A stretch of DNA of 64,000 nt from Plantibacter sp. Leaf314 (GTDB taxonomy: Bacteria; Actinomycetota; Actinomycetes; Actinomycetales; Microbacteriaceae). The notes below the pieces were generated by a model. The model saw only the letters and a list, made by a program, of their open reading frames with translations. It was not told the DNA's origin and did not search any database. The stretch spans positions 956,874 through 1,020,873 of the forward strand of contig NZ_LMOB01000001.1 in NCBI RefSeq assembly GCF_001423185.1, given 5' to 3'. This document shows positions 8,196 to 18,188 of the stretch, one piece after another (the stretch's first letter is position 1; each line of letters begins with the position of its first letter). A program made the position numbers and the translations under genes.

Positions 8196-8777
8196 GTGCC
8201 ACTGGATTTCACCGCCATCGACTTCGAGACCGCGAACTCGTCATCCGCCTCCGCCTGCAGCGTGGGCCTCGTCCGCGTGCGGGACGGCATCGTCGTCGAC
8301 CGCGCGGGCTGGCTCATCCGGCCCCCGGCCGGACACGACGCATTCCTCGAGTGGAACACCCGCATCCACGGCATCGTCGCGAGCGACGTCCTCGGAGCAG
8401 CGGGGTGGGCCGAGCAACTCGACGCGCTCCTCGACTTCGCGCAGGACGACGCGCTCGTCGCGCACAATGCCGGCTTCGACATGGGCGTGATCCGCGGCGG
8501 ATGCGCGGCGACCGGGCTCGACTGCCCCGAGCTCAGCTACCTCTGCAGCCTCAACGTGGCCCGCAAGACCTACCAGCTCGACTCCTACCGGCTCCCCGTC
8601 GCGGCCCTCGCCGCCGGGTTCGACGACTTCCAGCACCACGACGCCACGGGCGACGCCGAGGCCTCCGCACACATCATCATCCACGCCGCCGCCCGCCACG
8701 GTGCCTCCTCCATCGCCGAACTCGCCCAGCTCACGAGCGTGAAGATCGGGCGGATCGGCACGGCCGTCGCCGCCTGA
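8196..8777 (+). CDS. DEDDh 3'-5' exonuclease (DnaQ-like)
   Basis: A 193-residue single-domain RNase T/DnaQ-fold exonuclease. The catalytic acidic residues are visible as D9 and E11 in IDFET, the aspartate in VAHNAGFDMGVI (Exo II) and HHDATGDAEA (Exo III, H-x4-D), giving the DEDDh set. Such proteins trim single-stranded DNA or RNA 3' ends. With only the nuclease domain it could be a proofreading-like subunit or an RNA-processing enzyme. The GTG at 8196 has a GAGGGTGAGG upstream. An open frame continues far upstream on the same strand, but that part lies opposite ychF and is not coding. Substrate unknown. Confidence 0.88.
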   Translation: MPLDFTAIDFETANSSSASACSVGLVRVRDGIVVDRAGWLIRPPAGHDAFLEWNTRIHGIVASDVLGAAGWAEQLDALLDFAQDDALVAHNAGFDMGVIRGGCAATGLDCPELSYLCSLNVARKTYQLDSYRLPVAALAAGFDDFQHHDATGDAEASAHIIIHAAARHGASSIAELAQLTSVKIGRIGTAVAA

Positions 8778-8835
8778 CGGTCCGGCCGCCGCGCGGCCTC
8801 CGATCGATGTCGGCGGCCCACGACACACTGAGGAC

Positions 8836-10233
8836 ATGGACAGCGCACTCGCCCTCGGGATCGGCCTCCTCATCGGACTCGTCATCGGCGCGGCCGTCAT
8901 GGTGATCCTGCTGCAACGCCGGAACGGCGGAGCGACGATCGACCCCGCGCTCCTGGAGGCGAGACACGCCGCCCAGCTGGCCGACGTCCGTGGTCAGCAG
9001 GCCCAGCTCCTCGCCGAGTCCTCGGCGCAAGAGGCCGACATCCGGGCCGCCCTCCGCGCCGAGCTGGCCGCGCTCGACGCCACGGCCGACGGACTCGGGC
9101 GCGAACTGCAGACCCAGCGCGAGCAGTACCGCGAACTCCTCGAACGCCAACGCGCGGATGCCGAGCGACGCTCGCAGCAGGAGCACGAGGAGAGCCAGGT
9201 CCTCCAGGCCCTCGCCCCCGTCCAGCACAGCCTCGAACACATGCAGGCGAAGGTCGCAGAACTCGAACAGCAGCGCAGCCGCCAGCACGGCGAACTCGCC
9301 CAGCAGCTGAAGACGGCCTCCGAGTCGGAGGAACGACTGCGCTCGACGACGGAGTCGCTCGCCTCAGCGCTCCGCAACAACGCGACCCGTGGCGTCTGGG
9401 GCGAGACCCAGCTCCGGAACGTCGTGGAGGCGGCCGGGCTCACCCAGCGCGTCGACTTCGACCTCCAGTCGAGCATCACCTCCGACAACGGCACTGGCCG
9501 ACCCGACATGGTCGTGCGCCTCCCCGGCGGTAAGTCCATCGCCGTGGACGCGAAGGTCCCGTTCGCGCAGTACCTCGAAGCCAGCACCATCCCGGTGACG
9601 GCGACGGGCGAGGAGGCCGCTCGACGCACAGCGCTCCTCGCGCAGCACGTGAAGGCGGTGCGGTCGCACGTCGACGCGCTGTCCGCCAAGGGGTACTGGC
9701 GCGGTCTCGAGTCGAGCCCGGAGTTCGTCATCTGCTTCATCCCGAGCGAGTCACTCCTCGCGGCCGCCCTCGAGGCCGACGCGAGTCTGCTCGACTACGC
9801 CTTCGGCAAGCGGGTGGCGCTCGCCTCCCCCGTCAACCTCTGGGCGGTGCTCAAGACGGTCGCGTTCACCTGGCAGCAGGACGTCCTCACGGAGGACGCC
9901 AAGCGGCTGTTCGATCTCGGCAAGGAGCTCTACCAGCGGTTGTCCACGCTGTCGGACCACGCCGACCGCCTGCGCCGTTCCATCGAGAGCACCGTCACGA
10001 ACTACAACCAGTTCGCGTCCTCGTTCGAGACCCGGGTGCTCGTCACGGCCCGCAAGCTCGACGCCCTCGACGAGGCCACGGTCATCGGGCAGGTGAGCCA
10101 GAGCGACGCGTCGCCGAAACGCCTCACCGCACCGGAGGCACAGCCGGCACCTGAAGCACAATCGTCACCCGAGCCGTCGCCCCCGGAACCGAGCGAGCTC
10201 GAGGCGCGCCTGGCCCACCGGCTGCAGGACTGA
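8836..10233 (+). CDS. rmuC: DNA recombination protein RmuC
   Basis: A 465-residue RmuC-family protein. An N-terminal membrane anchor (residues about 4-25) is followed by a long coiled coil rich in Gln, Glu, Arg and Ala (about 35-180). The nuclease-like RmuC core starts near GVWGETQLRNVVEAAGL and includes RPDMVVRLPGGKSIAVDAKVPF, a PD-(D/E)xK-type arrangement. The tail is Pro/Glu-rich and disordered. RmuC limits rearrangements at inverted repeats. The gap to the exonuclease gene upstream on the same strand is 58 bases. A strong inverted repeat separates it from convergent glpX. Confidence 0.94.
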   Translation: MDSALALGIGLLIGLVIGAAVMVILLQRRNGGATIDPALLEARHAAQLADVRGQQAQLLAESSAQEADIRAALRAELAALDATADGLGRELQTQREQYRELLERQRADAERRSQQEHEESQVLQALAPVQHSLEHMQAKVAELEQQRSRQHGELAQQLKTASESEERLRSTTESLASALRNNATRGVWGETQLRNVVEAAGLTQRVDFDLQSSITSDNGTGRPDMVVRLPGGKSIAVDAKVPFAQYLEASTIPVTATGEEAARRTALLAQHVKAVRSHVDALSAKGYWRGLESSPEFVICFIPSESLLAAALEADASLLDYAFGKRVALASPVNLWAVLKTVAFTWQQDVLTEDAKRLFDLGKELYQRLSTLSDHADRLRRSIESTVTNYNQFASSFETRVLVTARKLDALDEATVIGQVSQSDASPKRLTAPEAQPAPEAQSSPEPSPPEPSELEARLAHRLQD

Positions 10234-10253
10234 CCACGCCTGCCCCGAACGAC

Positions 10254-10293
10254 GAAGCGCCCGGCCCCACCGAGAGGAGGGACCGGGCGCTTC
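10254..10293. terminator. Bidirectional hairpin between rmuC and glpX
   Basis: An 11-bp perfect stem (GAAGCGCCCGG at 10254-10264 with its complement at 10283-10293) around an 18-nt loop, placed between two convergent genes. Confidence 0.75.
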
Positions 10294-10311
10294 ACGCTGG
10301 ACGAGGAGCGG

Positions 10312-11310
10312 CTAGAGCCACTTCGCCGCGAGGTGGTCGGCCTCGACGCGGCGGATGGTGCCGGAGCGCGACCGCAGGACGAGGCTCTCCGTGCGGATGA
10401 TCGGGCCCTTACGCTGGACGCCGTCGACGAGCTCACCGTGGGTGACGCCCGTCGCGACGAAGTAGGTGTTGTCGCCACGGACGAGGTCGTTCGCCCCGAG
10501 GACGCGATCGAGGTCGTGACCGGCCGCGATGGCGCGCTCGCGCTCCGCGTCGTCCTTCGGCATGAGCTTGCCCTGGATGAGCCCGCCGAGCGCCTTCACG
10601 GCACACGCCGTGATGATGCCCTCTGGGGTGCCGCCGATACCGACGCACATGTCGATGCGCGAGTCGTACCGTGCGGCGTTGATGCCGCCCGCGACGTCGC
10701 CGTCGAGGAGGAGACGCGTCCCGGCGCCGGCGGCCCGGATCTCCTCGATGAGCTCCGCGTGACGCGGCCGGTCGAGGACGGCGACACGGATGTCCTCGGG
10801 CTGCTTGCCCTTGGCCTTGGCGAGCTCACGGATGTTGTCGCCGATGGACTGGCTGATGTCGACGACGCCGATGCCGTCGGAACCCGTGACGATCTTGTCC
10901 ATGTAGAACACGGCCGAGGGGTCGAACATGCTGCCGCGGTCGGACACCGCGATGACCGAGAGCGCGTTCTGACGTCCGGCAGCTGTGAGGCTCGTCCCGT
11001 CGATCGGGTCGACCGCGATGTCGCAGGACGGGCCGCGACCATTGCCGACGTGTTCGCCGTTGAACAGCATGGGCGCTTCGTCCTTCTCGCCCTCACCGAT
11101 CACGACCACGCCGTCGAAGTTGACGGTGCCGAGGAAGGCACGCATCGCGTCGACGGCGGCACCGTCGGCGGCGTTCTTGTCGCCGCGACCGATGAACGGC
11201 GCCGCACGGATGGCGGCCGCCTCCGTCGCTCGGACGAGCTCCATGGCGAGGTTGCGGTCGGGCTGCAGATAGTGGGAGCCGGTTTCAGGCTGGGTCACTG
11301 GATCCTCCAT
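10312..11310 (-). CDS. glpX: Class II fructose-1,6-bisphosphatase GlpX
   Basis: A 332-residue GlpX-type phosphatase that hydrolyses fructose 1,6-bisphosphate to fructose 6-phosphate in gluconeogenesis. All family signatures are intact: GRGDKNAADG at 41-50, GEGEKDEAPM at 72-81, DPIDGTSLTAAGR starting at 101 (metal and phosphate site) and GIGGTPEG further on. Length matches the family. It is the canonical copy of a tandem pair; the next gene on the same strand is a divergent paralogue 50 bases upstream. In most actinobacteria GlpX is the sole or main FBPase, so this copy probably carries the essential activity. Confidence 0.95.
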   Translation of the reverse strand: MEDPVTQPETGSHYLQPDRNLAMELVRATEAAAIRAAPFIGRGDKNAADGAAVDAMRAFLGTVNFDGVVVIGEGEKDEAPMLFNGEHVGNGRGPSCDIAVDPIDGTSLTAAGRQNALSVIAVSDRGSMFDPSAVFYMDKIVTGSDGIGVVDISQSIGDNIRELAKAKGKQPEDIRVAVLDRPRHAELIEEIRAAGAGTRLLLDGDVAGGINAARYDSRIDMCVGIGGTPEGIITACAVKALGGLIQGKLMPKDDAERERAIAAGHDLDRVLGANDLVRGDNTYFVATGVTHGELVDGVQRKGPIIRTESLVLRSRSGTIRRVEADHLAAKWL

Positions 11311-11360
11311 GGATCGCTCGCCTCGTGGGACACGACGCTTCGGTGGATGAGGGTTTCAGC

Positions 11361-12356
11361 CTAGCGAACAGGGCTGGGAAGGCCTCGGGGCGTGTCGGGA
11401 TCGAGGCGCTTCCGTGACCTCGTGAGCGGGCTGCCCGGTCCGACGACGACCGACTCCACCGTGACACCACCGTCCGCGTCGAGGCTCACCCCGGCGAGTT
11501 CGGCCCCGGCGGCGAGCGCCGTCGAGGTGACGGCGCTGAGGAGCAACCACGCGTCAGCGGTGCAGAGTTCGTCGAGCGGCACCTCGCGGGCGAGGTCGAC
11601 GCCGACCTCGACGAGTCGCGTGTGTTCCGAGGGCGACTGAGGAGCGAACCGCGCCGTCATCCAGCCACCGAGCGCTCGCACCGCGGCGGCCGTCAGGATG
11701 CCTTCGGGGGCTCCGCCGATCCCGAGGAGCAGGTCGAGGTCGCCGTCGGCCGCCGCGGCGCGGAGCGACAGCGCGACGTCGCCGTCCGCGAAACCGACCA
11801 GCTCGGCCCCGGCGGCGCGCACGGCCTGCGCGGTCGCGGCGTTCCGCGGACGGTCCTGGACGGCGACCCGCAGGGTCGAGACCGGGCGACCGAGGCTGGT
11901 GGCGAGCCGGTCGAGCGTCACCGCGACGGGGTCCGCGAGGGACAGCCCTCGACCCGCGTCCGCCGCGACGAGCTTCTCGAGGTAGTAGGCCGGTCCGATG
12001 TCGAACATGGCGCCGCGCGGGGCGACCGCGATGACGGCGACGGAGTCAGGCCTGCCGGTGGCCGCGAGCTTCGTGCCGTCCACCGGGTCGACGGCGAGGT
12101 CGATCGCGGGGCCGACACCGGTCCCGAACCGCTCGCCCACGAAGAGCATGGGCGCCTGGTCCTTCTCGCCCTCCCCCACCACGACGCGGCCGTCGACGGC
12201 CAACGGTTCGAGTGCCCGACGAAGCGCGTCGACGGCCACCCCGTCGATCCGCATGCCGTCGCCGCCACCCACGAGACCCGCGACCGCGACCGCCGCCGCC
12301 CTTGTCGCATCGAGGAAGCCGTCGAGGAGGTCGGTGTCCGGAGTGCGCTCGGTCAT
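11361..12356 (-). CDS. Divergent GlpX-family phosphatase paralogue
   Basis: A 331-residue paralogue of the neighbouring glpX. Catalytic elements GEGEKDQAPM (61-70), DPVDGTKLAATGR (from 90) and GIGGAPEG are retained. The N-terminal GRGDKNAAD motif is changed to GGGDGMRID (30-38), losing the lysine and asparagine, and the C-terminal half is Ala-rich and less conserved. It may have altered specificity (for example another bisphosphate) or be regulatory. Start at 12356: CACGAT lies 6 nt upstream, a weak leaderless -10. It is head to head with fba (76 bases apart) and followed by canonical glpX, so the three form a gluconeogenic cluster. Confidence 0.88.
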   Translation of the reverse strand: MTERTPDTDLLDGFLDATRAAAVAVAGLVGGGDGMRIDGVAVDALRRALEPLAVDGRVVVGEGEKDQAPMLFVGERFGTGVGPAIDLAVDPVDGTKLAATGRPDSVAVIAVAPRGAMFDIGPAYYLEKLVAADAGRGLSLADPVAVTLDRLATSLGRPVSTLRVAVQDRPRNAATAQAVRAAGAELVGFADGDVALSLRAAAADGDLDLLLGIGGAPEGILTAAAVRALGGWMTARFAPQSPSEHTRLVEVGVDLAREVPLDELCTADAWLLLSAVTSTALAAGAELAGVSLDADGGVTVESVVVGPGSPLTRSRKRLDPDTPRGLPSPVR

Positions 12357-12393
12357 GTCCTCATCGTGCCCTATGCCGCGCGGCCCGATTCAC

Positions 12394-12399
12394 TAGACT
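12394..12399 (+). promoter_or_regulatory. Possible -10 element of fba (TAGACT)
   Basis: TAGACT lies 34 nt before the fba ATG, leaving room for a short leader that contains the ribosome site AAGGAGA. No clear -35 hexamer is visible. Confidence 0.4.
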
Positions 12400-12432
12400 T
12401 CTAGGCGAATCGTCCCCACGCAAGGAGAAGAC

Positions 12433-13458
<1,026 letters not shown>

Positions 13459-13472
13459 CAGTCGCACCACGA

Positions 13473-13504
13473 GAACGGGCCCGGCATCGCTGCCGGGCCC
13501 GTTC
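13473..13504. terminator. Strong bidirectional terminator after fba
   Basis: A 14-bp perfect stem (GAACGGGCCCGGCA with its complement) and a TCGC tetraloop, followed by TTCTT-like sequence on the plus strand. It sits between convergent fba and the small membrane gene. Confidence 0.85.
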
Positions 13505-13520
13505 TTCGTGTGGTGCGCGA

Positions 13521-14123
13521 CTACGGCTGCTGCGAGCGGACGTACTCCATGAACGCGGGGTCGGCGCCCATGGCGATGGCCAGGCAGATCACCACGACGA
13601 TGTTCGCGGCGACGCCGGCGACGAGCGGGATCCAGAACGTCAGTCGTCCGGCGCGCAGCGAGCGCCCGGAGAGGATGATCGCTCCGACCCACAGGGCGAT
13701 CTGGAGGCCGAGCGCCAAGACGCCCATGGCACTCGCCAGGCCGTCGGACGAGTAGCCGGAGACACCCATCTGCACGAGCGCCGGGCGGATGAGACCGGGG
13801 AGGTCCAGCAGCCCCGGCATCATCACGATGAGGCTGACGAGGCCGAGACCGAGCAGGATCGACGTCGCGAGTCGGTCGCCGGTCACCGGTCGTCGAGGGG
13901 TCCGTCCGGTGGATGGAGCCGGAGCCGTCACCGGGGCCGCGTCGGTCGTGTGACGGGTCTGTTCACGCAGGGTCGGCTGCGCCGGCCCGTGATCCGCCGG
14001 GACGACGGGTGCCACACCGAGCTCTTCGGCTCGCTGGGCGTCGATCGGCTCGGCGATGCTCGCGCGTTGTTCCTCGGGAGTCGCGTACTCGCCGAACTGC
14101 GGACGGGGGCGGGGTTCGCTCAT
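13521..14123 (-). CDS. Small membrane protein (DUF6264-like)
   Basis: A 200-residue protein. The first about 80 residues are polar, Pro-rich and presumably disordered. They are followed by three hydrophobic helices (about 85-106, 125-150 and 163-187) and a short tail. It resembles the DUF6264 family of Microbacteriaceae, but I name it only tentatively. Its ATG overlaps the ispH stop by 4 bases (ATGA), so it is translationally coupled to ispH. Function unknown. Confidence 0.72.
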   Translation of the reverse strand: MSEPRPRPQFGEYATPEEQRASIAEPIDAQRAEELGVAPVVPADHGPAQPTLREQTRHTTDAAPVTAPAPSTGRTPRRPVTGDRLATSILLGLGLVSLIVMMPGLLDLPGLIRPALVQMGVSGYSSDGLASAMGVLALGLQIALWVGAIILSGRSLRAGRLTFWIPLVAGVAANIVVVICLAIAMGADPAFMEYVRSQQP

Positions 14124-15190
14124 GTTCTGCGCCCTCCCAGGGCGCGCGGATCGGTCGTGCCCGCAAGGTCTTTGCGGAGCTCCTTCGGCAGGGAGAACAT
14201 GAGGTCCTCCTCGGCCGTCTTGACTTCCTGCACGGTGCCGTAGCCGGCGCCCGCGAGCTCTTCGAGCACTTCGTCCACGAGGACCTCCGGCACGGAGGCA
14301 CCGCTCGTCACGCCGACCGTGCCGACGCCTTCGAGCCAGGCCTGCTGGATCTCGTGCGCGTAGTCGACGCGGTAGGCGGCCTTCGCGCCGTACTCGAGCG
14401 CCACCTCGACGAGGCGGACCGAGTTCGAGGAGTTCGCCGATCCCACCACGATCACGAGGTCGGCGTCCTGCGCGACCTTCTTGATCGCCACCTGGCGGTT
14501 CTGGGTCGCGTAGCAGATGTCGTCGCTCGGCGGATCCTGGAGCTTCGGGAAGCGCTCACGCAGGCGTCGGACCGTCTCCATGGTCTCGTCCACCGACAGC
14601 GTCGTCTGCGACAACCAGACGACCTTCTCGGGGTCGGCGACGACGAGTCCGTCCACGGCCTCCGGGCTGGTCACGAGGGTGACGTGGTCGGGTGCCTCGC
14701 CGGCGGTGCCCTCGACCTCTTCGTGCCCCTCGTGTCCGATGAGCAGGATCTCGTAGTCGTCGCGAGCGAAGCGCACGGCCTCCCGGTGCACCTTGGTGAC
14801 GAGCGGGCAGGTCGCGTCGATCGCGAGCAGGCCGCGCTCGGCTGCGGCGTCGACGACGGCGGGCGAGACCCCGTGCGCGCTGAACACGATGTGCGCACCG
14901 GAGGGGACCTCGTCGACCTCCTCGACGAAGACCGCACCCTGGGCCTCGAGCTGATCGACGACGTGGACGTTGTGGACGATCTGCTTCCGGACGTACACGG
15001 GCGCACCGTAGTGCTCGAGCGCCTTCTCGACGGCGATCACGGCTCGGTCGACACCCGCGCAGTAGCCGCGCGGGGCGGCGAGCAGCACGCGCTTCTCACC
15101 GGCGACCGGGAGGTCGACGAGGCGTCCGGCGACGCGTCGGAGCCTCGGCATGCCGAGGCCGATGGCTGGGGCGTCGCGGAGATCGGTCAC
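14120..15190 (-). CDS. ispH: 4-hydroxy-3-methylbut-2-enyl diphosphate reductase
   Basis: A 356-residue IspH (LytB), the last enzyme of the MEP isoprenoid pathway, making IPP and DMAPP. The three cysteines that hold the iron-sulfur cluster are present: C44 ([10 protein letters not shown]), C128 (DATCPLVTK) and C226 ([10 protein letters not shown]). The substrate-binding TxxVH and [10 protein letters not shown] regions are also seen. There is an N-terminal extension of about 30 residues before the core. The GTG start at 15190 has TAGAAT exactly 6 nt upstream, so the transcript is probably leaderless. It supplies precursors for UppS, encoded elsewhere in the window. Confidence 0.96.
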   Translation of the reverse strand: MTDLRDAPAIGLGMPRLRRVAGRLVDLPVAGEKRVLLAAPRGYCAGVDRAVIAVEKALEHYGAPVYVRKQIVHNVHVVDQLEAQGAVFVEEVDEVPSGAHIVFSAHGVSPAVVDAAAERGLLAIDATCPLVTKVHREAVRFARDDYEILLIGHEGHEEVEGTAGEAPDHVTLVTSPEAVDGLVVADPEKVVWLSQTTLSVDETMETVRRLRERFPKLQDPPSDDICYATQNRQVAIKKVAQDADLVIVVGSANSSNSVRLVEVALEYGAKAAYRVDYAHEIQQAWLEGVGTVGVTSGASVPEVLVDEVLEELAGAGYGTVQEVKTAEEDLMFSLPKELRKDLAGTTDPRALGGRRT

Positions 15191-15196
15191 GAGTGG

Positions 15197-15202
15197 ATTC
15201 TA
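15197..15202 (-). promoter_or_regulatory. Leaderless-type -10 element of ispH (TAGAAT)
   Basis: On the minus strand TAGAAT lies exactly 6 nt before the GTG start of ispH. Confidence 0.6.
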
Positions 15203-15273
15203 CGCGGCAGCGCTCGGGAGTCGGCCGTGAGCGGACCGCCGCCGCCCGGCCGCGTCCCGTCGGTGCCCGCGGC

Positions 15274-15279
15274 TAGGCT
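15274..15279 (+). promoter_or_regulatory. Leaderless-type -10 element of xseA (TAGGCT)
   Basis: TAGGCT ends 6 nt before the xseA ATG at 15286. The same six bases contain GAGGG, so a ribosome-site reading is also possible, but the spacing matches the leaderless pattern repeated in this window. Confidence 0.55.
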
Positions 15280-15285
15280 GGAGGG

Positions 15286-16545
15286 ATGAGCGATGCACCG
15301 GCCACGATGGAAGCCCCCTGGCCGGTCGCGCTCCTCGGAACGAAGCTCCGCGACTACATCGACCGCCTCGGCACGGTCTGGGTCGAGGGCGAGCTGACCC
15401 AGTGGGGCGCCTCGGGCGGCAACGTCTACGGCAAGCTGAAGGACCTCGAGGTCGACGCGACCGTCGGCTTCACCATCTGGTCGTCCGTTCGGGCGAAGAT
15501 CCCTGCCGACCTCAAGCAGGGCGACCACGTGGTCGCGCTCGTCAAGCCGAACTACTGGCTCAAGGGCGGCACCCTCACCATGCAGGTGATGGCGATGAAG
15601 CACGTCGGGATCGGCGACCTCCTCGAGCGCCTCGAGCGGCTGCGGCGTCAGCTCGCCGACGAAGGGCTCTTCGACGCGTCCCGGAAGCGCGCCCTCCCCT
15701 TCCTGCCGCAGTGCATCGGCCTCGTGACCGGCAAGGACTCCGACGCCGAGAAGGACGTCCTGCGGAACGCGGAGCTGCGCTGGCCGTCGGTCCGGTTCCG
15801 TGTCGTCCACGCCGCGGTCCAGGGCGACCGCACGCCGGGCGAGGTGGTGAGCGCCCTGCAGACCCTCGACGCCGATCCAGAGGTCGACGTGATCATCGTC
15901 GCTCGCGGCGGCGGCGACTTCCAGAACCTCCTCGGCTTCAGCGACGAGCGGGTGGTCCGGGCGGCCGCCGCGTGCAGCACCCCGCTCGTGAGTGCGATCG
16001 GCCACGAGGCCGACCGCCCCCTGCTCGACGACGTGGCCGACCTCCGGGCCTCCACGCCCACGGACGCCGCCAAACGGGTCGTCCCCGACGTCGCGGAGGA
16101 GTTCGCCCGAGTGCAGCAGGCACGCACCAGGCTCTCGTCCCGCGTGACGTCGATGATCGGTCACGAGATCGACCGACTCGCCACCCTCCGGACGCGTCCA
16201 GCCCTCGCCGACCCGTCGTGGATCGTCGACTCCCGAGCCGACGAGCTCACCCGCACCGTCGCGCGCGGCGCGGAGCTGGTCGACCGCGCCGTCGAGCGCG
16301 CCCAGCGGGAGGTCACGGAGCTCCGCGCCCACCTCCGCGCCCTGTCGCCGCAGCGGACGCTCGATCGCGGGTACGCCATCGTCCAGCGGGCCGACCCGCA
16401 GGGGGACGTGCCCGGCGGCGCGGTCATCCGTGCCGACGGCGACGCCCCGGCGGGCACCGAACTCCTCATCACCCTCGCCTCCGGCGCGATCGGCGCCGCC
16501 AGCACCGGCCCGGCCACGGCTGCCGTCGTGACCGACGACGAATAG
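15286..16545 (+). CDS. xseA: Exodeoxyribonuclease VII large subunit
   Basis: A 419-residue XseA. The N-terminal OB-fold (about 10-110, WVEGELTQWG to LVKPNYWLKGGTLTMQV) binds single-stranded DNA. The catalytic core (LPFLPQCIGLVTGKDSDAEKDVL, then ARGGGDFQNLLGFSDERVVRA, then SAIGHEADRPLLDDVADLRASTPTDAA) follows. A coiled-coil tail (about 265-350) is the platform for multiple XseB subunits, ending in QRTLDRGYAIVQ. Exo VII degrades single-stranded DNA in both directions in mismatch and damage repair. It heads the run xseA-xseB-DUF4245-carbonic anhydrase. Confidence 0.96.
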   Translation: MSDAPATMEAPWPVALLGTKLRDYIDRLGTVWVEGELTQWGASGGNVYGKLKDLEVDATVGFTIWSSVRAKIPADLKQGDHVVALVKPNYWLKGGTLTMQVMAMKHVGIGDLLERLERLRRQLADEGLFDASRKRALPFLPQCIGLVTGKDSDAEKDVLRNAELRWPSVRFRVVHAAVQGDRTPGEVVSALQTLDADPEVDVIIVARGGGDFQNLLGFSDERVVRAAAACSTPLVSAIGHEADRPLLDDVADLRASTPTDAAKRVVPDVAEEFARVQQARTRLSSRVTSMIGHEIDRLATLRTRPALADPSWIVDSRADELTRTVARGAELVDRAVERAQREVTELRAHLRALSPQRTLDRGYAIVQRADPQGDVPGGAVIRADGDAPAGTELLITLASGAIGAASTGPATAAVVTDDE

Positions 16546-16548
16546 GAT
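16543..16548 (+). promoter_or_regulatory. Leaderless-type -10 element before xseB (TAGGAT)
   Basis: TAGGAT spans the xseA stop codon and lies exactly 6 nt before the xseB ATG at 16555. xseB may thus have its own leaderless promoter as well as readthrough from xseA. Confidence 0.45.
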
Positions 16549-16554
16549 GGAAGC

Positions 16555-16791
16555 ATGCCAACCCCCTCCGATGTCCAGGAGCTCAGCTATGAGCAGGCAC
16601 GCGACGAACTCGTGCGTGTCGTGTCCGAGCTGGAACAGGGCTCGGCCTCGCTCGAGGACTCCCTCCGGCTCTGGGAACGCGGCGAACAGCTCGCCCAACG
16701 CTGCGAGGAATGGTTGATCGGCGCGAAGGCCCGGCTGGACGCCGCCCGCGCGGCACAGCTCGGATCCGCACCGACGGACGCGCCACGGTGA
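16555..16791 (+). CDS. xseB: Exodeoxyribonuclease VII small subunit
   Basis: A 78-residue helical hairpin protein with the family core [45 protein letters not shown] (split here only for description; residues about 8-52). XseB subunits coat the XseA coiled coil and are needed for nuclease activity. It starts 9 bases after xseA and overlaps the following GTG by 4 bases (GTGA), so it lies in a coupled operon. Confidence 0.94.
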   Translation: MPTPSDVQELSYEQARDELVRVVSELEQGSASLEDSLRLWERGEQLAQRCEEWLIGAKARLDAARAAQLGSAPTDAPR

Positions 16792-17483
16792 AGGACACCA
16801 AGCCCCCTCGCGTCGTGGCCGAGCTCGGCCGCCCGGAGACGCCGCAGGAGACCGCCGACCGCAAGGCCGAGAACTCCCGGCTCTACCGATCCCGCAAGAC
16901 CGTCAACAACCTCGTCCTCTCGCTCCTGGCCACGGTCGGGCTCGTCGTCGTGATCGTGCTCGCCGTCCCCCGCGGTGAAGCACCGGAGCGTCCGACCGTC
17001 GACTACGCGCAGCTCGCCGGCCAGGCACAGCCCGACCTCCCGGTCCCGCTGCTCACGCCGGAACTCGGCGACGAGTGGGGCAGCAACTACGCGGAGGTGC
17101 GCACCGGCAGCTCGCCCGTCGCCGGCACCCCCGACATCCGCTCCTGGAACGTCGGCCTGATCTCCCCCGACGACGAGTTCGTCGGCCTCGTGCAGGGCGT
17201 CGACGCGAACGACACCTGGCTGGTGGCCGAACTGGACGACGCCCGCCCGACCGGCACCGTCACGATCGACGGCGTCGACTGGGTCGAATACGCGAACGGC
17301 AGCGGTGCCGAGGACGGCAACGTCGGCTACGCCCTCTCGACCGTCGCCGGGCGCAGCACCATCGCCGTGTTCGGCACCGCGAAGCCCGAGTACGTCCTCG
17401 ACGTCGCACGCTCCGTGCGCGCCGGGGTCACCGCCAACCTCGACGCCCCATCGGGCGCCCCTGCAGAAACGGACTCAGAATGA
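16788..17483 (+). CDS. DUF4245 membrane-anchored protein
   Basis: A 231-residue actinobacterial protein of unknown function. A charged cytoplasmic N-terminus precedes one membrane helix (about 38-58, [21 protein letters not shown]). An extracytoplasmic domain of about 170 residues follows ([22 protein letters not shown], then [10 protein letters not shown] near 165). Start GTG 16788 overlaps the xseB stop, and its stop overlaps the next ATG (ATGA), so it is tightly coupled at both ends. The same family sits beside xseAB, glpX and fum in mycobacteria (Rv1100), which argues for a conserved but unassigned role. Confidence 0.85.
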   Translation: MKDTKPPRVVAELGRPETPQETADRKAENSRLYRSRKTVNNLVLSLLATVGLVVVIVLAVPRGEAPERPTVDYAQLAGQAQPDLPVPLLTPELGDEWGSNYAEVRTGSSPVAGTPDIRSWNVGLISPDDEFVGLVQGVDANDTWLVAELDDARPTGTVTIDGVDWVEYANGSGAEDGNVGYALSTVAGRSTIAVFGTAKPEYVLDVARSVRAGVTANLDAPSGAPAETDSE

Positions 17484-18121
17484 CCCAGAAGCGCCCCGGT
17501 GCCGTCTGGCGCGAGATGCAGCGCGGCAACGCGCGGTTCGTCGCCGGACAGCCAGCCCACCCCCGCCAGGACGTCGAGCGTCGAGCGACCCTCGCGCACT
17601 CGCAGGCTCCGGAGGCCGTCATCTTCGGGTGCTCGGACTCCCGTCTCGCTGCTGAGATCATCTTCGACAAGGGCCTCGGCGACCTCTTCGTGGTCCGCAA
17701 CGCCGGCCAGATCGTCTCCGACTCGGTGCTCGGCACCCTCGAGTACGCGGTCGGCGTCCTGGAGGTCCCGCTCATCCTCGTGCTGGCTCACGACGAGTGC
17801 GGTGCGGTCCGTGCGGCGATCGACTCGCAGATCGAGGACGCCGTCCCGCTGCCGCCCTACATCGACCAGCTGATCCAGCAGATCGTCCCCGCCGTGAGTG
17901 CGGTCGCCGGCCCGGCGCCGATCGACGCCGCCTCGGTCGACACCTCCGAAGTCGGACGACGCCACCTCCGCCGTACCGTCATGGAGGTCGTCTCACGCTC
18001 CGAGCTCATCAGCGACGCCGTGGCCGCCGGGACGGTCGCGATCATCGGCGCGAACTACAAGCTCCTCGAGGGCACCGCCGTGGCCGACATCGTGATCGGC
18101 GACGTCACCGTCCCCGAATGA
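17480..18121 (+). CDS. Beta-class carbonic anhydrase
   Basis: A 213-residue zinc enzyme interconverting CO2 and bicarbonate. The zinc ligands of beta-class enzymes are present: C51 in CSDSR (51-55, with the D/R dyad) and H104/C107 in AHDECGA. The VVRNAGQIV segment that lines the active site follows CSDSR. Length is typical. The ATG overlaps the DUF4245 stop by 4 bases. Bicarbonate supply for anaplerotic and fatty-acid carboxylases is the likely role. A 67-base gap separates it from fumC. Confidence 0.95.
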   Translation: MTQKRPGAVWREMQRGNARFVAGQPAHPRQDVERRATLAHSQAPEAVIFGCSDSRLAAEIIFDKGLGDLFVVRNAGQIVSDSVLGTLEYAVGVLEVPLILVLAHDECGAVRAAIDSQIEDAVPLPPYIDQLIQQIVPAVSAVAGPAPIDAASVDTSEVGRRHLRRTVMEVVSRSELISDAVAAGTVAIIGANYKLLEGTAVADIVIGDVTVPE

Positions 18122-18188
18122 CCTCCACCGCGCCGGCCGACCGGTCGAGCGCAGCACCGACGCAATCGCACGAAGGAGAACGAACAGC

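Noticed and set aside
15187..16698. A 503-codon minus-strand frame opposite xseA
   Set aside because: Antisense of a well-supported gene with Gly/Arg/Asp-biased composition and no domain.
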